From: Anaerosacchariphilus hominis
GTDB taxonomy: Bacteria > Bacillota > Clostridia > Lachnospirales > Lachnospiraceae
Assembly (NCBI RefSeq): GCF_014290175.1
Contig: NZ_JACOOR010000004.1
Span: 371,242 to 435,241 of the forward strand
DNA length: 64,000 nucleotides
Reading direction: 5' to 3'
Shown in pieces: positions 55,211 to 63,392 of the stretch. The notes beneath the pieces are model-generated. The model was not told where the DNA came from, did not search any database, and saw only the letters and a program-made list of their open reading frames with translations. Each line of letters opens with the position of its first letter. The stretch's first letter is position 1. The position numbers and the translations under genes are program-made.

Positions 55211-55909
55211 TTAGTCGTCATCCCAGTCGTCAGCGTCATCATCCCAGTCATCGTCATCATCCCAGTCATCAGCGTCATCATCCCAGTCATCGTCATGGTC
55301 GTCGCATTTCTCATCTTCCTGTTCCACATCCGATTTCAGGAGCGCACCATCTGCCGCCTGAATGGCGTATTCATATTCCAGATTGTTCTTAATAAATTCT
55401 ATTTCATAAACCAGAATTCCGTCTTCTTCATCCAGTTTTGCTTTAGTAAAGGTTACCTGGGATACGGCTGCATGATTCAAAGCAATTTCTTTTGCTTTCT
55501 CCACGCCGATATCGCCGGCTGGTTTCGTCTCTGCCGTCTGCGTAATCATTTTGGTTTCCGGCTGCTTCCGGTCGTCCTTCAGTTCCAGTTCCTTTTTTAC
55601 CACCGCTCCGTCCGAGGCCTTAATCCAGTACTCGTATTCGGTTCCGTTTCCAAAAAAATCAACTTCGTATACATATTGTCCCCGCTCATAATCAAATTCT
55701 ACCTGCATATTCTGAGCGTCTGTCAAAAGGATTCCCGCATCTGCACATGCGAATTTTTTCGCGTTTTCCTCTCCAATTCCGGAACTCTGTGCTAAAACGC
55801 CTGACGCATATACGGTACTGATTCCTCCCACAGATAAAACTGCGGCGGTACAACCTGCTGCCAGTATCATTTTTTTCGGGTTATCCAGGAAATGTCTCAT
55901 TTTTTTCAT
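55211..55909 (-). CDS. Membrane-anchored double-PepSY protein with Asp/Trp repeat tail
   Basis: 232 residues. A short basic N-terminus and membrane or signal segment (MILAAGCTAAVLSVGGISTVYASG, about 14-37) is followed by two PepSY domains (about 45-105 and 125-190), each with YVYEVDFFGNGTEYEYWIKASDGAVV-type sequence. The C-terminal 35 residues are almost only Asp, Trp and Ala, in a 13-residue unit repeated twice (39-base DNA repeat at 55222-55299). PepSY proteins often tune proteases or partner sensor kinases. It lies just after the HK gene, with an 11-bp tandem repeat upstream. Confidence 0.85.
   Translation of the reverse strand: MKKMRHFLDNPKKMILAAGCTAAVLSVGGISTVYASGVLAQSSGIGEENAKKFACADAGILLTDAQNMQVEFDYERGQYVYEVDFFGNGTEYEYWIKASDGAVVKKELELKDDRKQPETKMITQTAETKPAGDIGVEKAKEIALNHAAVSQVTFTKAKLDEEDGILVYEIEFIKNNLEYEYAIQAADGALLKSDVEQEDEKCDDHDDDWDDDADDWDDDDDWDDDADDWDDD
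55222..55299. repeat. 39-bp tandem repeat coding the acidic tail
   Basis: Two near-identical copies, 55222-55260 and 55261-55299, beginning CCCAGTC on the plus strand, one substitution or so between copies. The unit is a multiple of three, so copy number could vary without a frameshift. Confidence 0.8.
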
Positions 55910-55951
55910 ATACGTTCTCTCCTTTTCTCTTTCTGATAACTGAATCTTATC

Positions 55952-55973
55952 AGAGAAACATTAGAGAAACATT
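55952..55973 (-). promoter_or_regulatory. 11-bp tandem direct repeat, candidate response-regulator site
   Basis: AGAGAAACATT is exactly repeated at 55952-55962 and 55963-55973 (plus strand). An 11-base period is typical of OmpR/PhoB-type binding sites. It lies between the HK stop and PepSY start; a CTGATAA/TTATCAG inverted repeat follows just downstream. Confidence 0.5.
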
Positions 55974-55979
55974 AGAGGA

Positions 55980-57380
55980 TTAAAATGTGACACAAAAAAT
56001 ACTTCCTTTTCCCGGCTCGCTCTGGAGCGTAATGTCCCCTCCGTGATACCGCGCAATTTCCCGGGCCATGGAGAGTCCCAGTCCCATGCCGTCACCGGTT
56101 CTGGAAGCGTCCGACTGATAAAAGCGCCGGAAGATTTTCTCCTGCTCCTCCTTTCGGACGCCAATGCCGTTGTCCTCCACCGAAATCATAATTTTTCCCT
56201 CTTTTTTCTGGAGAGTCACTTGAATCCATCCGTTTTCCCACCCATAACGGTAAGCATTTCCGATTAAATTCGAAAGCATTCTGGACAATAACAGGGCATT
56301 CCCGCAAAGAAAAATATCTTTCTCTATCTGGCTGCTCAGCAGGATTTCCTTTTCCCGGATCAGAGCCATATCTTCGCAGACTCCAGTTGCCAGTTCACTG
56401 AGATTCAGACTTTCTTTTCTGTATTTTTCCGATCCGTTTTCCATGCGAGCAAAGTCCAGCATCTGCCGGATGAGCTTCGACATCTTCCGGCCCTGTCTCT
56501 GAATCACCTGCAGATCCCGGCGATATCCCTCCGGCGTCTCTTCCTGCTTTTCCAGTGAAAGCTCACATTGGGATAAAATCACACTCATGGGAGTCCTGAG
56601 CTCATGGGACACATCGGAGGTAAACTGACGCTCTGCATCAAAGCTGTTCTCCAGCTTTTCAAACATGGCGTTAAAGCTGTCCGCCAGCCGGTGCAGCTCA
56701 TCGGTTCCCGGTCCCAGTTCAATACGTCGGGTCAAATCCCCGCTTTTCTCTATCTGAAGGGCCGTATCGGAAATCTGTTGGATGGGCCGCAGCATCCGTC
56801 CGGCGATCAGATATCCGCCTACCGAAGCTGCCAGCACCAGAAGGGGCAGAAAAACCAAGGACAGACGCATCACTGCCGACATCTGCACATCTCCCTGTTT
56901 TCCTGATACCACGCCCCTCAGCCACAGACCCTCCACGCCCTCGGCCTCCAGTCGCCGGTCAAACAGATAATAAACCGTTCCCTTTTCCTTCACCGTGCGA
57001 ATCAGGGAATCCGCAAAGGAAAGTTCCCCCGTTTCTGCCGCAATGGGATTTTCTCCGTAAAGCATGGTTCCATCCGCCTGGTAAAGCGCTGTGTAGACTT
57101 CATTTACCGCGTCCAGGAAGTCATCATCCACTTCCAGATACCCGTCTCCGTAGCGGATAAAATGATCCGATTCGTGAAGTAAATCAAATTCCTCTATGTC
57201 GCTATAGTATTCGATTTCGTCCACATTATGCTCTACCGTTTCCACGAGACTGTCCCGGATCGTCTTCTGAAGAATCCGGTGATTGGCCGAAAAAATGATA
57301 AAAAAGGTAAACAGCACAACCAGCAGCAGCGCCGCCGTAAACCAGATGGTTATTTTCGATCTTATGGATCCTCTCTTCAT
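55980..57380 (-). CDS. Sensor histidine kinase
   Basis: 466 residues. Two membrane helices (about 10-31 and 174-196) flank an outer domain of about 140 residues. HAMP follows (about 196-248), then HisKA with phospho-accepting His259 in SDVSHELRTPMS and an ATPase domain with NLIGNAYRYG, VEDNGIGV and GMGLGLSMARE. Its gene starts three bases after the response regulator, so they form a pair. The signal is unknown. Confidence 0.96.
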   Translation of the reverse strand: MKRGSIRSKITIWFTAALLLVVLFTFFIIFSANHRILQKTIRDSLVETVEHNVDEIEYYSDIEEFDLLHESDHFIRYGDGYLEVDDDFLDAVNEVYTALYQADGTMLYGENPIAAETGELSFADSLIRTVKEKGTVYYLFDRRLEAEGVEGLWLRGVVSGKQGDVQMSAVMRLSLVFLPLLVLAASVGGYLIAGRMLRPIQQISDTALQIEKSGDLTRRIELGPGTDELHRLADSFNAMFEKLENSFDAERQFTSDVSHELRTPMSVILSQCELSLEKQEETPEGYRRDLQVIQRQGRKMSKLIRQMLDFARMENGSEKYRKESLNLSELATGVCEDMALIREKEILLSSQIEKDIFLCGNALLLSRMLSNLIGNAYRYGWENGWIQVTLQKKEGKIMISVEDNGIGVRKEEQEKIFRRFYQSDASRTGDGMGLGLSMAREIARYHGGDITLQSEPGKGSIFCVTF

Positions 57381-57383
57381 GAA

Positions 57384-58055
57384 TCACCCCTCTTTCAGCA
57401 CGTACCCCATGCCCCGCACCGTATGAATCAGTTTCTTTTTCTGTCCGCCGTCGATCTTTTTCCGAAGATAGCTGATATAAACGTCCACCACATTGGTGCC
57501 GCCTTCATAATCATAGTTCCAGATATGTTCCTCGATCTTTTCTCTGGAAAGTACGATGTCCTGATTATAAAGCAGGTATTCCAACAGCTGGTATTCTTTT
57601 GCGGACAGCGAAATTTCCACGCCGCCCCGTGTCACCCGGCGGCTTGTCGTATCCATCTCCAGATCGGCCAGTGTCAATCTGTGATCAGACTGACCATAGG
57701 AACTTCTGGTCATGGCGCGGATCCGGGCAAGCAGTTCCTCAAAGGCAAAGGGCTTCACCAGATAATCATTGGCTCCGCTGTCCAGTCCCTTCACCCGATC
57801 GGATATGGAATCTTTCGCTGTCAGAAACAACACCGGCGTTGCCTTTCCCCGGTTTCGGATACTGCGAAGCACCTCGTATCCATCGGCTTTTGGCATCATA
57901 ATGTCCAGTATCACTGCGTCATATTCCGTATACGCTAATATGTGAATGGCTTCTACTCCGTCGTAACAGGCGTCCACAGTATAACCGCTTTTTGTCAGTT
58001 TTTCAACCAGAATCCGGTTCAAATCCCGTTCGTCCTCGGCTACTAAAATCCGCAT
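57384..58055 (-). CDS. OmpR/PhoB-family response regulator
   Basis: 223 residues. The receiver domain has acidic residues E7/D8 and phospho-Asp51 in VILDIMMPKADG and KPFAFEELLARI. The C-terminal winged helix is complete (LSAKEYQLLEYLLYNQDIVLSREKIEEHIW). The ATG at 58055 is one base after the histidine phosphatase stop, and the kinase follows three bases later. It is the cognate regulator of that kinase. Confidence 0.96.
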   Translation of the reverse strand: MRILVAEDERDLNRILVEKLTKSGYTVDACYDGVEAIHILAYTEYDAVILDIMMPKADGYEVLRSIRNRGKATPVLFLTAKDSISDRVKGLDSGANDYLVKPFAFEELLARIRAMTRSSYGQSDHRLTLADLEMDTTSRRVTRGGVEISLSAKEYQLLEYLLYNQDIVLSREKIEEHIWNYDYEGGTNVVDVYISYLRKKIDGGQKKKLIHTVRGMGYVLKEG

Positions 58056-58056
58056 C

Positions 58057-58602
58057 TCATTTCTCCTCAAATTCATAGCGTACAATTTCACAGTTTTTCA
58101 CGCAGAAAGCAGCATATTCCTCGTTACTCATTTCATGAAAATAAGATTCCACCACCCGGGCGATGCCGTTGTGGGCCACCAGAATGTATGTCTTATCCCG
58201 CTCTGCTTTCAGTTCGTCCAGCAGATTGTAGATCCGCTGGGCCACTTGAAGCACCGATTCCCCACCCTGGAAGCGGTAAATAAACTGGGCCTTTGCCTTC
58301 TGGAACTTTGCCCCGTCCCGGGGTGTGGACTCCCATTTTCCCAGATTCCGCTCAATCAGCCGCGGTTCCTCCCGCATGGGAATCCCGGTCATTTTTGAAA
58401 TATGCCGGGCCGTATCGGCCGCCCGCATCAGCGGCGAATACAGGATCTCATCCGCATGGATTCCTGCTTCCAGGATCTTCCGTCCGGTCTCCTCCGCCTG
58501 CTTATGTCCCCGCTCCGTCAAAGGGCTGTCCGTCAGCCCGCAGATTTTATTTTCTATGTTCCAGATAGTCTGTCCGTGACGGACAAAGTAGAGAGTATGC
58601 AT
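58057..58602 (-). CDS. Histidine phosphatase family protein (phosphoglycerate mutase-like)
   Basis: 181 residues. The catalytic RHG motif is FVRHGQTIWN (6-15), with the second His in LVAHNGIARVV. It is short for phosphoglycerate mutase and belongs to the broad-specificity phosphatases. The ATG at 58602 follows AAGGAG; the frame extends 33 codons up without a ribosome site. It is the first gene of the RR-HK operon. It could act on a small phosphorylated metabolite. Confidence 0.93.
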   Translation of the reverse strand: MHTLYFVRHGQTIWNIENKICGLTDSPLTERGHKQAEETGRKILEAGIHADEILYSPLMRAADTARHISKMTGIPMREEPRLIERNLGKWESTPRDGAKFQKAKAQFIYRFQGGESVLQVAQRIYNLLDELKAERDKTYILVAHNGIARVVESYFHEMSNEEYAAFCVKNCEIVRYEFEEK

Positions 58603-58630
58603 GTATGATTCTCCTTTTATACTGTAAAAT

Positions 58631-59434
58631 TTACAGATACCATTCCGGTCTCCGGGTACCCAGATAGGGAACCTTCTCCCGCCATTCCCGCGCTTCGCCA
58701 AGATTCAGTTCACAGCGTATCAGCTGCTCCTGATCGTCCGCTTTTACGATGACGTCGCCGCTTGGATGCACCACCAGGGACTCCCCGGCAAAATCCATCC
58801 CGCCTTCCCTGCCCACCCGGTTGCACATGGCGATAAATACCTGATTCTGCATGGCCTGGACACGGATTTCCCATTCAAACATGGTGAGAGGCTCGGCTTT
58901 TGTATTGGCTGTGGGAATCAGAATTAAATCCGCGCCTTTCAGGACGCAGGTCCGCACGCTTTCCGGCAGATGGCGGTCGTAGCAGATGACGATTCCGATT
59001 TTTCCAAAGGGCGTATCAAAGACCTTGAACCCTTCATCCGACGGCGTATAATAATCCTGCTCATAAAACTGCCTGGCCTGGGCGATATGTACCATTTTAG
59101 TCCGATCTGCAATTTGACCCTCCGGCGTGATAAAGAGGGAGGTATCGTAGCGCTTGCCCTTCTGTTCCAGATAGACATTGGGGGAAAGATAAAGCTTATG
59201 CTCCGCAGCCTTTTCTTGCAATGCCTCCAGTTCCGGCGCACTCTCCTGCATGCACCACTGATCCGCGTTTCGCTTTTCGTATTGTGGAAAAAATGGTGAG
59301 AGCTGAATCTCCGGGAAAAACAGCAAATCGCTGTCTGCCGCTTCATCACAAAAATTCAGGGATTTTTGCAGGTTTTCTTCTATGGAATCTGTCATGCGCA
59401 TCTGCGCCATAGCAAGCTTACAGGTATGCTGCAT
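58631..59434 (-). CDS. Carbon-nitrogen hydrolase (nitrilase superfamily)
   Basis: 267 residues. The Glu-Lys-Cys triad is seen in FFPEIQLSPF (Glu42), DRTKMVHIAQ and IVICYDRHLPE. The superfamily splits amide or nitrile bonds. The family closest to this length includes omega-amidase and deaminated-glutathione amidase types. The start at 59434 is eight bases after GGAGG. It has its own promoter. Confidence 0.93.
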   Translation of the reverse strand: MQHTCKLAMAQMRMTDSIEENLQKSLNFCDEAADSDLLFFPEIQLSPFFPQYEKRNADQWCMQESAPELEALQEKAAEHKLYLSPNVYLEQKGKRYDTSLFITPEGQIADRTKMVHIAQARQFYEQDYYTPSDEGFKVFDTPFGKIGIVICYDRHLPESVRTCVLKGADLILIPTANTKAEPLTMFEWEIRVQAMQNQVFIAMCNRVGREGGMDFAGESLVVHPSGDVIVKADDQEQLIRCELNLGEAREWREKVPYLGTRRPEWYL

Positions 59435-59468
59435 CGGAAATGCCTCCGCTTCGAATGGTTTGTTTTTT

Positions 59469-59497
59469 ATTATAACCCGGCGGTATTGCTTTTTCAA
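59469..59497 (-). promoter_or_regulatory. Promoter of nitrilase-family gene
   Basis: Minus-strand TTGAAA (59497-59492), 17-base spacer, TATAAT (59474-59469), 35 bases before the start. Confidence 0.75.
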
Positions 59498-59589
59498 CAA
59501 ACAAGAAACATGCAAAGAAGATTCTACGTTGCGGTGTGATAATTTTTAATGTAATAGAGATTCTGTTGAAATTTTTCATCACATTAAAA

Positions 59590-59618
59590 ATCAGGAAGAC
59601 AGTCCCTGCCTTCCTGAT
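59590..59618 (-). terminator. Terminator of the M56 gene
   Basis: ATCAGGAAG / CTTCCTGAT, nine-bp stem, 11-base loop, followed on the minus strand by TTTTT. A separate TTTTTAATGT / ACATTAAAAA inverted repeat overlaps its far side (59543-59590). Confidence 0.8.
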
Positions 59619-59625
59619 CTATAGA

Positions 59626-61818
59626 CTAATTATTGCTTTTTGCGGGTTCGATGTTCGTAATCCCATCCATTGGATCATTATTTTCGATGGTTGTGCGTTC
59701 TAAAGTCATGCTATTATTTACCGTATCGCCATTCGGAAAATAGATCGTCGAGTCCACCAGCTCCGCGCCTTTTCCATCCATGCGGACCTTCAGCCACACT
59801 TCACGCAGAACGGACTCCTGTAAGTTTGCACCGTCCTTTGCAAAATGCCCCAAAAGCTGCATCCGCACAAAGAGCGAATCGCCCAGAACGCTGACGTCTT
59901 GATACTGTATGGATGTAACCTCTGCGTCCGCATAATCGGTGTATTGGAAGCCATCCAGGTTGATCAGCTGTGTTTGATTCACGCTGTCTGTGTATCCAAA
60001 TATAGCTCCAGCATCCACCAGCACCTGATTCCAGCCCCGGCTGTTGGCTACGGAAATGGCGTCCAGATCCATCTGGGTATAGACGGGTTCGATGGAGCTT
60101 AAGTAATCCGGTTCGACAGCTGCCAGCAGATCTCCTGTCTCTTCATTTACCCCCAGCAAGGTCATATCCAGTGCCGTCCGGGTCTCGTTCTGAAATTCCA
60201 GATCCGTCTGGTAGATGCCGTAGGGAATGTTTTCCCCGTCCGGACTGTTAAAATATTTCTGATAATATACGGTATCATTCAACACCACAAAAGTGGGCGC
60301 ATCGGTCAGATAAGCCTCCGTTGTCTCCCCGGTTTTCCGATTGTAGGAGTAAAAGCTGCCGTAGAAATATCCGGCACTGCCCTCGTAGTGACCAGCCGCT
60401 GTGAGAACCACATTTTCATCCACATACAGGCTGGTAATGGGATTCTGATTGCCCGGGTAAAGAAGCGCCGTATCGCCGGAAGCGGTATTGTATTCCCAGA
60501 CACTGTGATCGCCCGGATCGTAGTAAAGACTGCTGCCGTCCGCGGTGCTGCCCAGAAGTTCTCCCTCCGAAACCATTTCCATATTTGCGTCGGTAAAGGA
60601 CTGCCGCCAGATGCGGGAGACGCTATCAGTCTCGTCCCAGGAATCGTAATACAGATATTCACCGTCGGAATAGAGCTTTGTCCGATCCATGGTATAGAGC
60701 TCGCCATCTACCGCGATGAGTTCGCTGCCATTACCGAAAATTGTATGATCTGCTGTCGTTTCGGAACCTGTTTCCGCAGAGGTTCCAGGTTCCGTATCGG
60801 ATTCTGTCGTCGGCGCCATCGGTCGCAAAAACAGACCGACGGTTGCCGCCACCAGAATGATAACTCCGATCAGAGTGATTCCAACGGTCTTTTTCCGATA
60901 ATGCAGCACATTTTGAATCCGGCTTTTCAGGGAAGGTGCCCCGAAGGTCAGGGAGCTGGCCGCATATCCATTCTGCTTCGCCGCGTACTTCAACAGGCTG
61001 GCGGCGTAATCCTTCCGCATATCCCGGGCACTGTTCTGGAGCACAGCCTCGTCGCAGGATATCTCCATATCCCGGCAGAAAAGCGCATAGGCCAGCCAGA
61101 CGCAGGGATTGAACCAGTGAAGCGTCCGAATCAGCAAAAACAGAAGCTTCCAGAGCGGATCCAGGCGCTTTCTGTGGTAGTCTTCATGGGCCAGAATGTA
61201 ACGTTTTTCTGTCGCGTCCAGTTCCGCCGGGAGACAGATAACCGGTCTTAAGACGCCCCATACGAAGGGTGCCGGGAGTTTTTCATATTCCCGGATCCGC
61301 TGTTCTGAATCACTTCTGGCACAAAGGTTTTTGCTTAAAAATGCCTTTAATTTTATAGTAGAAACAGCCTGCTGGATCAATAAAACCACGATTCCCGCCA
61401 GCCACAGCATGCGGAACATCAGACTCCAATTCCAGGTGCTCTTGCTTTGACCGGAAATCCCTGTCTCGGTGCCTGTCAGATTGCTTTGTTGCATTTCCTG
61501 AAGTCCTTCCGGAAACTGTGCTTTCCTTCCGGATTCCTGATCTGTGCCGGACAGCTGATGGATCGTGCCGGACAGTTCATAGCTTCGGTTCTCCAGATTC
61601 TGAGCGGTGGTTTCCACACTGGATGGAATCAGGCTGAACGGACTTTGCAGCACCGTCGGCACACAGAAATTTAAGGCCACCAGCAGCCAGAGCCCGTAGA
61701 TCAGTTTTCTGGAACAATGCAACACCTTCAGCATCAGAAACCGCAGAATGAGCACCAGCAGAAACGTATAGCTGCCAATCAGGCTCAGATGTAAAACTAC
61801 GCCAAATACCTTTTCCAT
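59626..61818 (-). CDS. BlaR1-family M56 metallopeptidase with large outer domain
   Basis: 730 residues. The N-terminal half has four membrane segments (about 5-30, 40-58, 130-150, 305-325) and the M56 zinc peptidase motif HEDYH (211-215), with CDEAVL beyond. The C-terminal 400 residues are extracellular; they resemble a beta-propeller with YLYYDSWDE, SSLYYDPGDHSVWEY and similar repeats, not a penicillin-binding domain. The start is the ATG at 61818, seven bases after GGGGAGG; the TTG at 61824 is less likely. It is the expected partner of the BlaI-type gene two bases upstream: a sensed signal would let it cleave the repressor. The ligand is unknown. Confidence 0.9.
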   Translation of the reverse strand: MEKVFGVVLHLSLIGSYTFLLVLILRFLMLKVLHCSRKLIYGLWLLVALNFCVPTVLQSPFSLIPSSVETTAQNLENRSYELSGTIHQLSGTDQESGRKAQFPEGLQEMQQSNLTGTETGISGQSKSTWNWSLMFRMLWLAGIVVLLIQQAVSTIKLKAFLSKNLCARSDSEQRIREYEKLPAPFVWGVLRPVICLPAELDATEKRYILAHEDYHRKRLDPLWKLLFLLIRTLHWFNPCVWLAYALFCRDMEISCDEAVLQNSARDMRKDYAASLLKYAAKQNGYAASSLTFGAPSLKSRIQNVLHYRKKTVGITLIGVIILVAATVGLFLRPMAPTTESDTEPGTSAETGSETTADHTIFGNGSELIAVDGELYTMDRTKLYSDGEYLYYDSWDETDSVSRIWRQSFTDANMEMVSEGELLGSTADGSSLYYDPGDHSVWEYNTASGDTALLYPGNQNPITSLYVDENVVLTAAGHYEGSAGYFYGSFYSYNRKTGETTEAYLTDAPTFVVLNDTVYYQKYFNSPDGENIPYGIYQTDLEFQNETRTALDMTLLGVNEETGDLLAAVEPDYLSSIEPVYTQMDLDAISVANSRGWNQVLVDAGAIFGYTDSVNQTQLINLDGFQYTDYADAEVTSIQYQDVSVLGDSLFVRMQLLGHFAKDGANLQESVLREVWLKVRMDGKGAELVDSTIYFPNGDTVNNSMTLERTTIENNDPMDGITNIEPAKSNN

Positions 61819-61820
61819 CC

Positions 61821-62189
61821 TCAATCCTCCCCGTACTCTTCAATCAGTTCTGCCAATTCGTCAATTTCTTTCCTGCTCAGCTTTTTCCGCTTCAAAAAGG
61901 CCGCCACAAAATTCGGCAGGGACCCTTCATAATTTTCCTCCAGATACCGCTCACCCTTCTGTCTGGCGTATTCCTCCTGGCTCATCCGGGATGTGACCAC
62001 CGACTGCTCATTCTGGAAAATGCCATTTTCACAGATCTTCCGAAGCACCGTATAGGTGGTCGACTTCTTCCAGTTCAGATGCTCCGCTGCCAGCCGCACC
62101 AGCTCCCCGCTCCGCAGCGGCTCATGTTCCCAGATAAGCTGTGCCAGCTCCTGCTCGGCTTCGGTCATGATATAGATCAGGTTTTCCAT
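61821..62189 (-). CDS. BlaI/MecI/CopY family transcriptional repressor
   Basis: 122 residues. A winged helix-turn-helix (LTEAEQELAQLIWEHEPLRSGELVRLAAEHLNWKKSTTYTVLRKI) is followed by a C-terminal dimerisation part (EEYARQKGERYLEENYEGSLPNFVAAFL). The start at 62189 has GGAGG six bases upstream. The stop lies two bases before the M56 start. It should bind the inverted repeat in its own promoter and be cleaved on M56 activation. Confidence 0.95.
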   Translation of the reverse strand: MENLIYIMTEAEQELAQLIWEHEPLRSGELVRLAAEHLNWKKSTTYTVLRKICENGIFQNEQSVVTSRMSQEEYARQKGERYLEENYEGSLPNFVAAFLKRKKLSRKEIDELAELIEEYGED

Positions 62190-62214
62190 GGGACGCCTCC
62201 TTTCCATAAATGAG

Positions 62215-62269
62215 AAATGGTTTAAAAAGTATAAACCTTTGATTTTAGTCTATACTTTTTAAACCATTT
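62215..62269. promoter_or_regulatory. Perfect 19-bp inverted repeat in the BlaI-type promoter
   Basis: Left arm 62215-62233 (AAATGGTTTAAAAAGTATA) and right arm 62251-62269 are exact reverse complements, with a 17-base spacer. On the minus strand TTGACA (62275-62270) lies directly before the right arm, with a TAGACT -10 (62252-62247) at its far end. The arms thus flank the promoter and start site. Confidence 0.7.
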
Positions 62270-62393
62270 TGTCAACTGAAATCTGATATGTATTTTAATT
62301 TCCAAAACCATTCAGCAACATTCTTTATTTTTTCCATATCCTTCGGATATGCACGTTCCGCTTTGAATGCTATTCGGCAGGGTATCCTATCTG

Positions 62394-62654
62394 TCATACT
62401 TTATCTCCCGGCTTCGGATGATCCGGATTGTACAGATGGGAATAGGTGTTAAACCGGACGAACAGGTAGATGCAGCTAAGCGCAATCAGAACGCACACCA
62501 TCAGTTCGCCCAGAAAATCTTCCATCAGCATGGTTTTCAGAGCGAAGGTGCTGATCGCGGCTTTAACAAGGTACAAAATGATGCAGGCTGCGATGGCCAG
62601 AAGCAGGTAGGTTTTCTTATTCGTTACAATAATCCAACTTTCTTTTTTCTTCAT
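62394..62654 (-). CDS. Small membrane protein, 86 residues
   Basis: Unknown family. Two membrane helices (LLLAIAACIILYLVKAAIS, about 18-37, and GELMVCVLIALSCIYLFVRF, about 50-69) and a polar C-terminus (YNPDHPKPGDKV). GGAGG lies eight bases before the ATG at 62654. It is the last of a series of four tiny genes on this strand. Confidence 0.65.
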   Translation of the reverse strand: MKKKESWIIVTNKKTYLLLAIAACIILYLVKAAISTFALKTMLMEDFLGELMVCVLIALSCIYLFVRFNTYSHLYNPDHPKPGDKV

Positions 62655-62703
62655 AAATATCCCCTCCATCCATAAAACATTTTGAAGCTTAAAAATCCGT
62701 TAT

Positions 62704-62820
62704 TTAAAGAACAAAATATTTCACAATAAGAGCGACAATTCCAAGTACCACAACTGTATCCACCAGCCAATTCCGCTTATCTTTACAAAATAGGATCCCT
62801 GCAAGGCCGAAAGCCGTCAT
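62704..62820 (-). CDS. Tiny membrane ORF, 38 residues, or detached C-terminus of the gene above
   Basis: MTAFGLAGILFCKDKRNWLVDT then a hydrophobic helix (VVVLGIVALIVKYFVL). No ribosome site precedes the ATG. It is in the same frame as the 84-residue gene, and only 12 bases past its TAA stop. It may therefore be the C-terminal membrane anchor of an ancestral longer protein. Confidence 0.4.
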   Translation of the reverse strand: MTAFGLAGILFCKDKRNWLVDTVVVLGIVALIVKYFVL

Positions 62821-62832
62821 GCAGATACTTAA

Positions 62833-63087
62833 TTACAACGAAACCAGTCGCTTCGCCCTCTCATACTCATTTTTCTGTACATAAATTTTATATTCGTAAG
62901 TACAGCTCTGGTCGATGCCAAACCCTCCGGTTTTCCGGGCTTCTCCGCCTAAAGGGCCTGAACCCTGGAGATTTCTTGTGTGGATACGATAATCAATTCC
63001 ATGGAGGGAAAGCGTCTCCCGAACCTCTGCCTGACGGTCCATGTCAAGAGTGAGCAGCAGCTCTTTTTGAGTCAGTATATTCCACAT
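62833..63087 (-). CDS. Small DUF2007-like protein, 84 residues
   Basis: The sequence (LLTLDMDRQAEVRETLSLHGIDYRIHT...YKIYVQKNEYERAKRLV) fits the DUF2007 signal-transducing fold, but I am unsure. A Gly-rich middle (QGSGPLGGEARKTGGFG) looks like a loop. GGAGG precedes the ATG by nine bases. In-frame translation beyond its TAA would add a hydrophobic tail (see 62704). Confidence 0.6.
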   Translation of the reverse strand: MWNILTQKELLLTLDMDRQAEVRETLSLHGIDYRIHTRNLQGSGPLGGEARKTGGFGIDQSCTYEYKIYVQKNEYERAKRLVSL

Positions 63088-63138
63088 AGGCTCTTTCCTC
63101 CAATCAAATTTGACTTTTCCTTAGATAACTGTTACCTT

Positions 63139-63318
63139 TTACATATAATTTTCCAAAATAAGCCGAACTGCATTCAACACAACGTAGACTCCAAAACAGC
63201 TCAGGCTCTTTTTATAGCTTTTCATCTTTCTTCCTTTGAAATAAAACACAACGCCTAACACAAAAAATACGCACACGGCAACGACCAAGATTCTGTTAAT
63301 AAAAACGGTAATCTCCAT
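63139..63318 (-). CDS. Small membrane protein, 59 residues
   Basis: One N-terminal membrane helix (VFINRILVVAVCVFFVLGVVFYF), a basic patch (KGRKMKSYKKS) and a second moderately hydrophobic stretch (GVYVVLNAVRLILENYM). Unknown function. The ATG at 63318 is eight bases after AGGAGG; a longer frame of nine codons lacks a site. It has a strong promoter whose start region carries a TACA-TT-TGTA palindrome. Confidence 0.65.
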   Translation of the reverse strand: MEITVFINRILVVAVCVFFVLGVVFYFKGRKMKSYKKSLSCFGVYVVLNAVRLILENYM

Positions 63319-63377
63319 CTCATTTTCCTCCTGATAGTCAGACAACCTGCGGTCGTCCCTATCTCATTTTAATCCAC

Positions 63378-63387
63378 TACATTTGTA
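63378..63387 (-). promoter_or_regulatory. TACA-N2-TGTA palindrome, BlaI-type operator candidate
   Basis: TACATTTGTA lies just downstream of the -10 of the small-protein promoter, over the expected transcription start. Its half-sites match the TACA/TGTA core known for BlaI/MecI-type repressors. Confidence 0.5.
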
Positions 63388-63392
63388 ATTTT

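Noticed and set aside
55213..55300. CRISPR-like repeat array
   Set aside because: The repeats are in frame inside a coding region and have no spacers; they encode an Asp/Trp tail.
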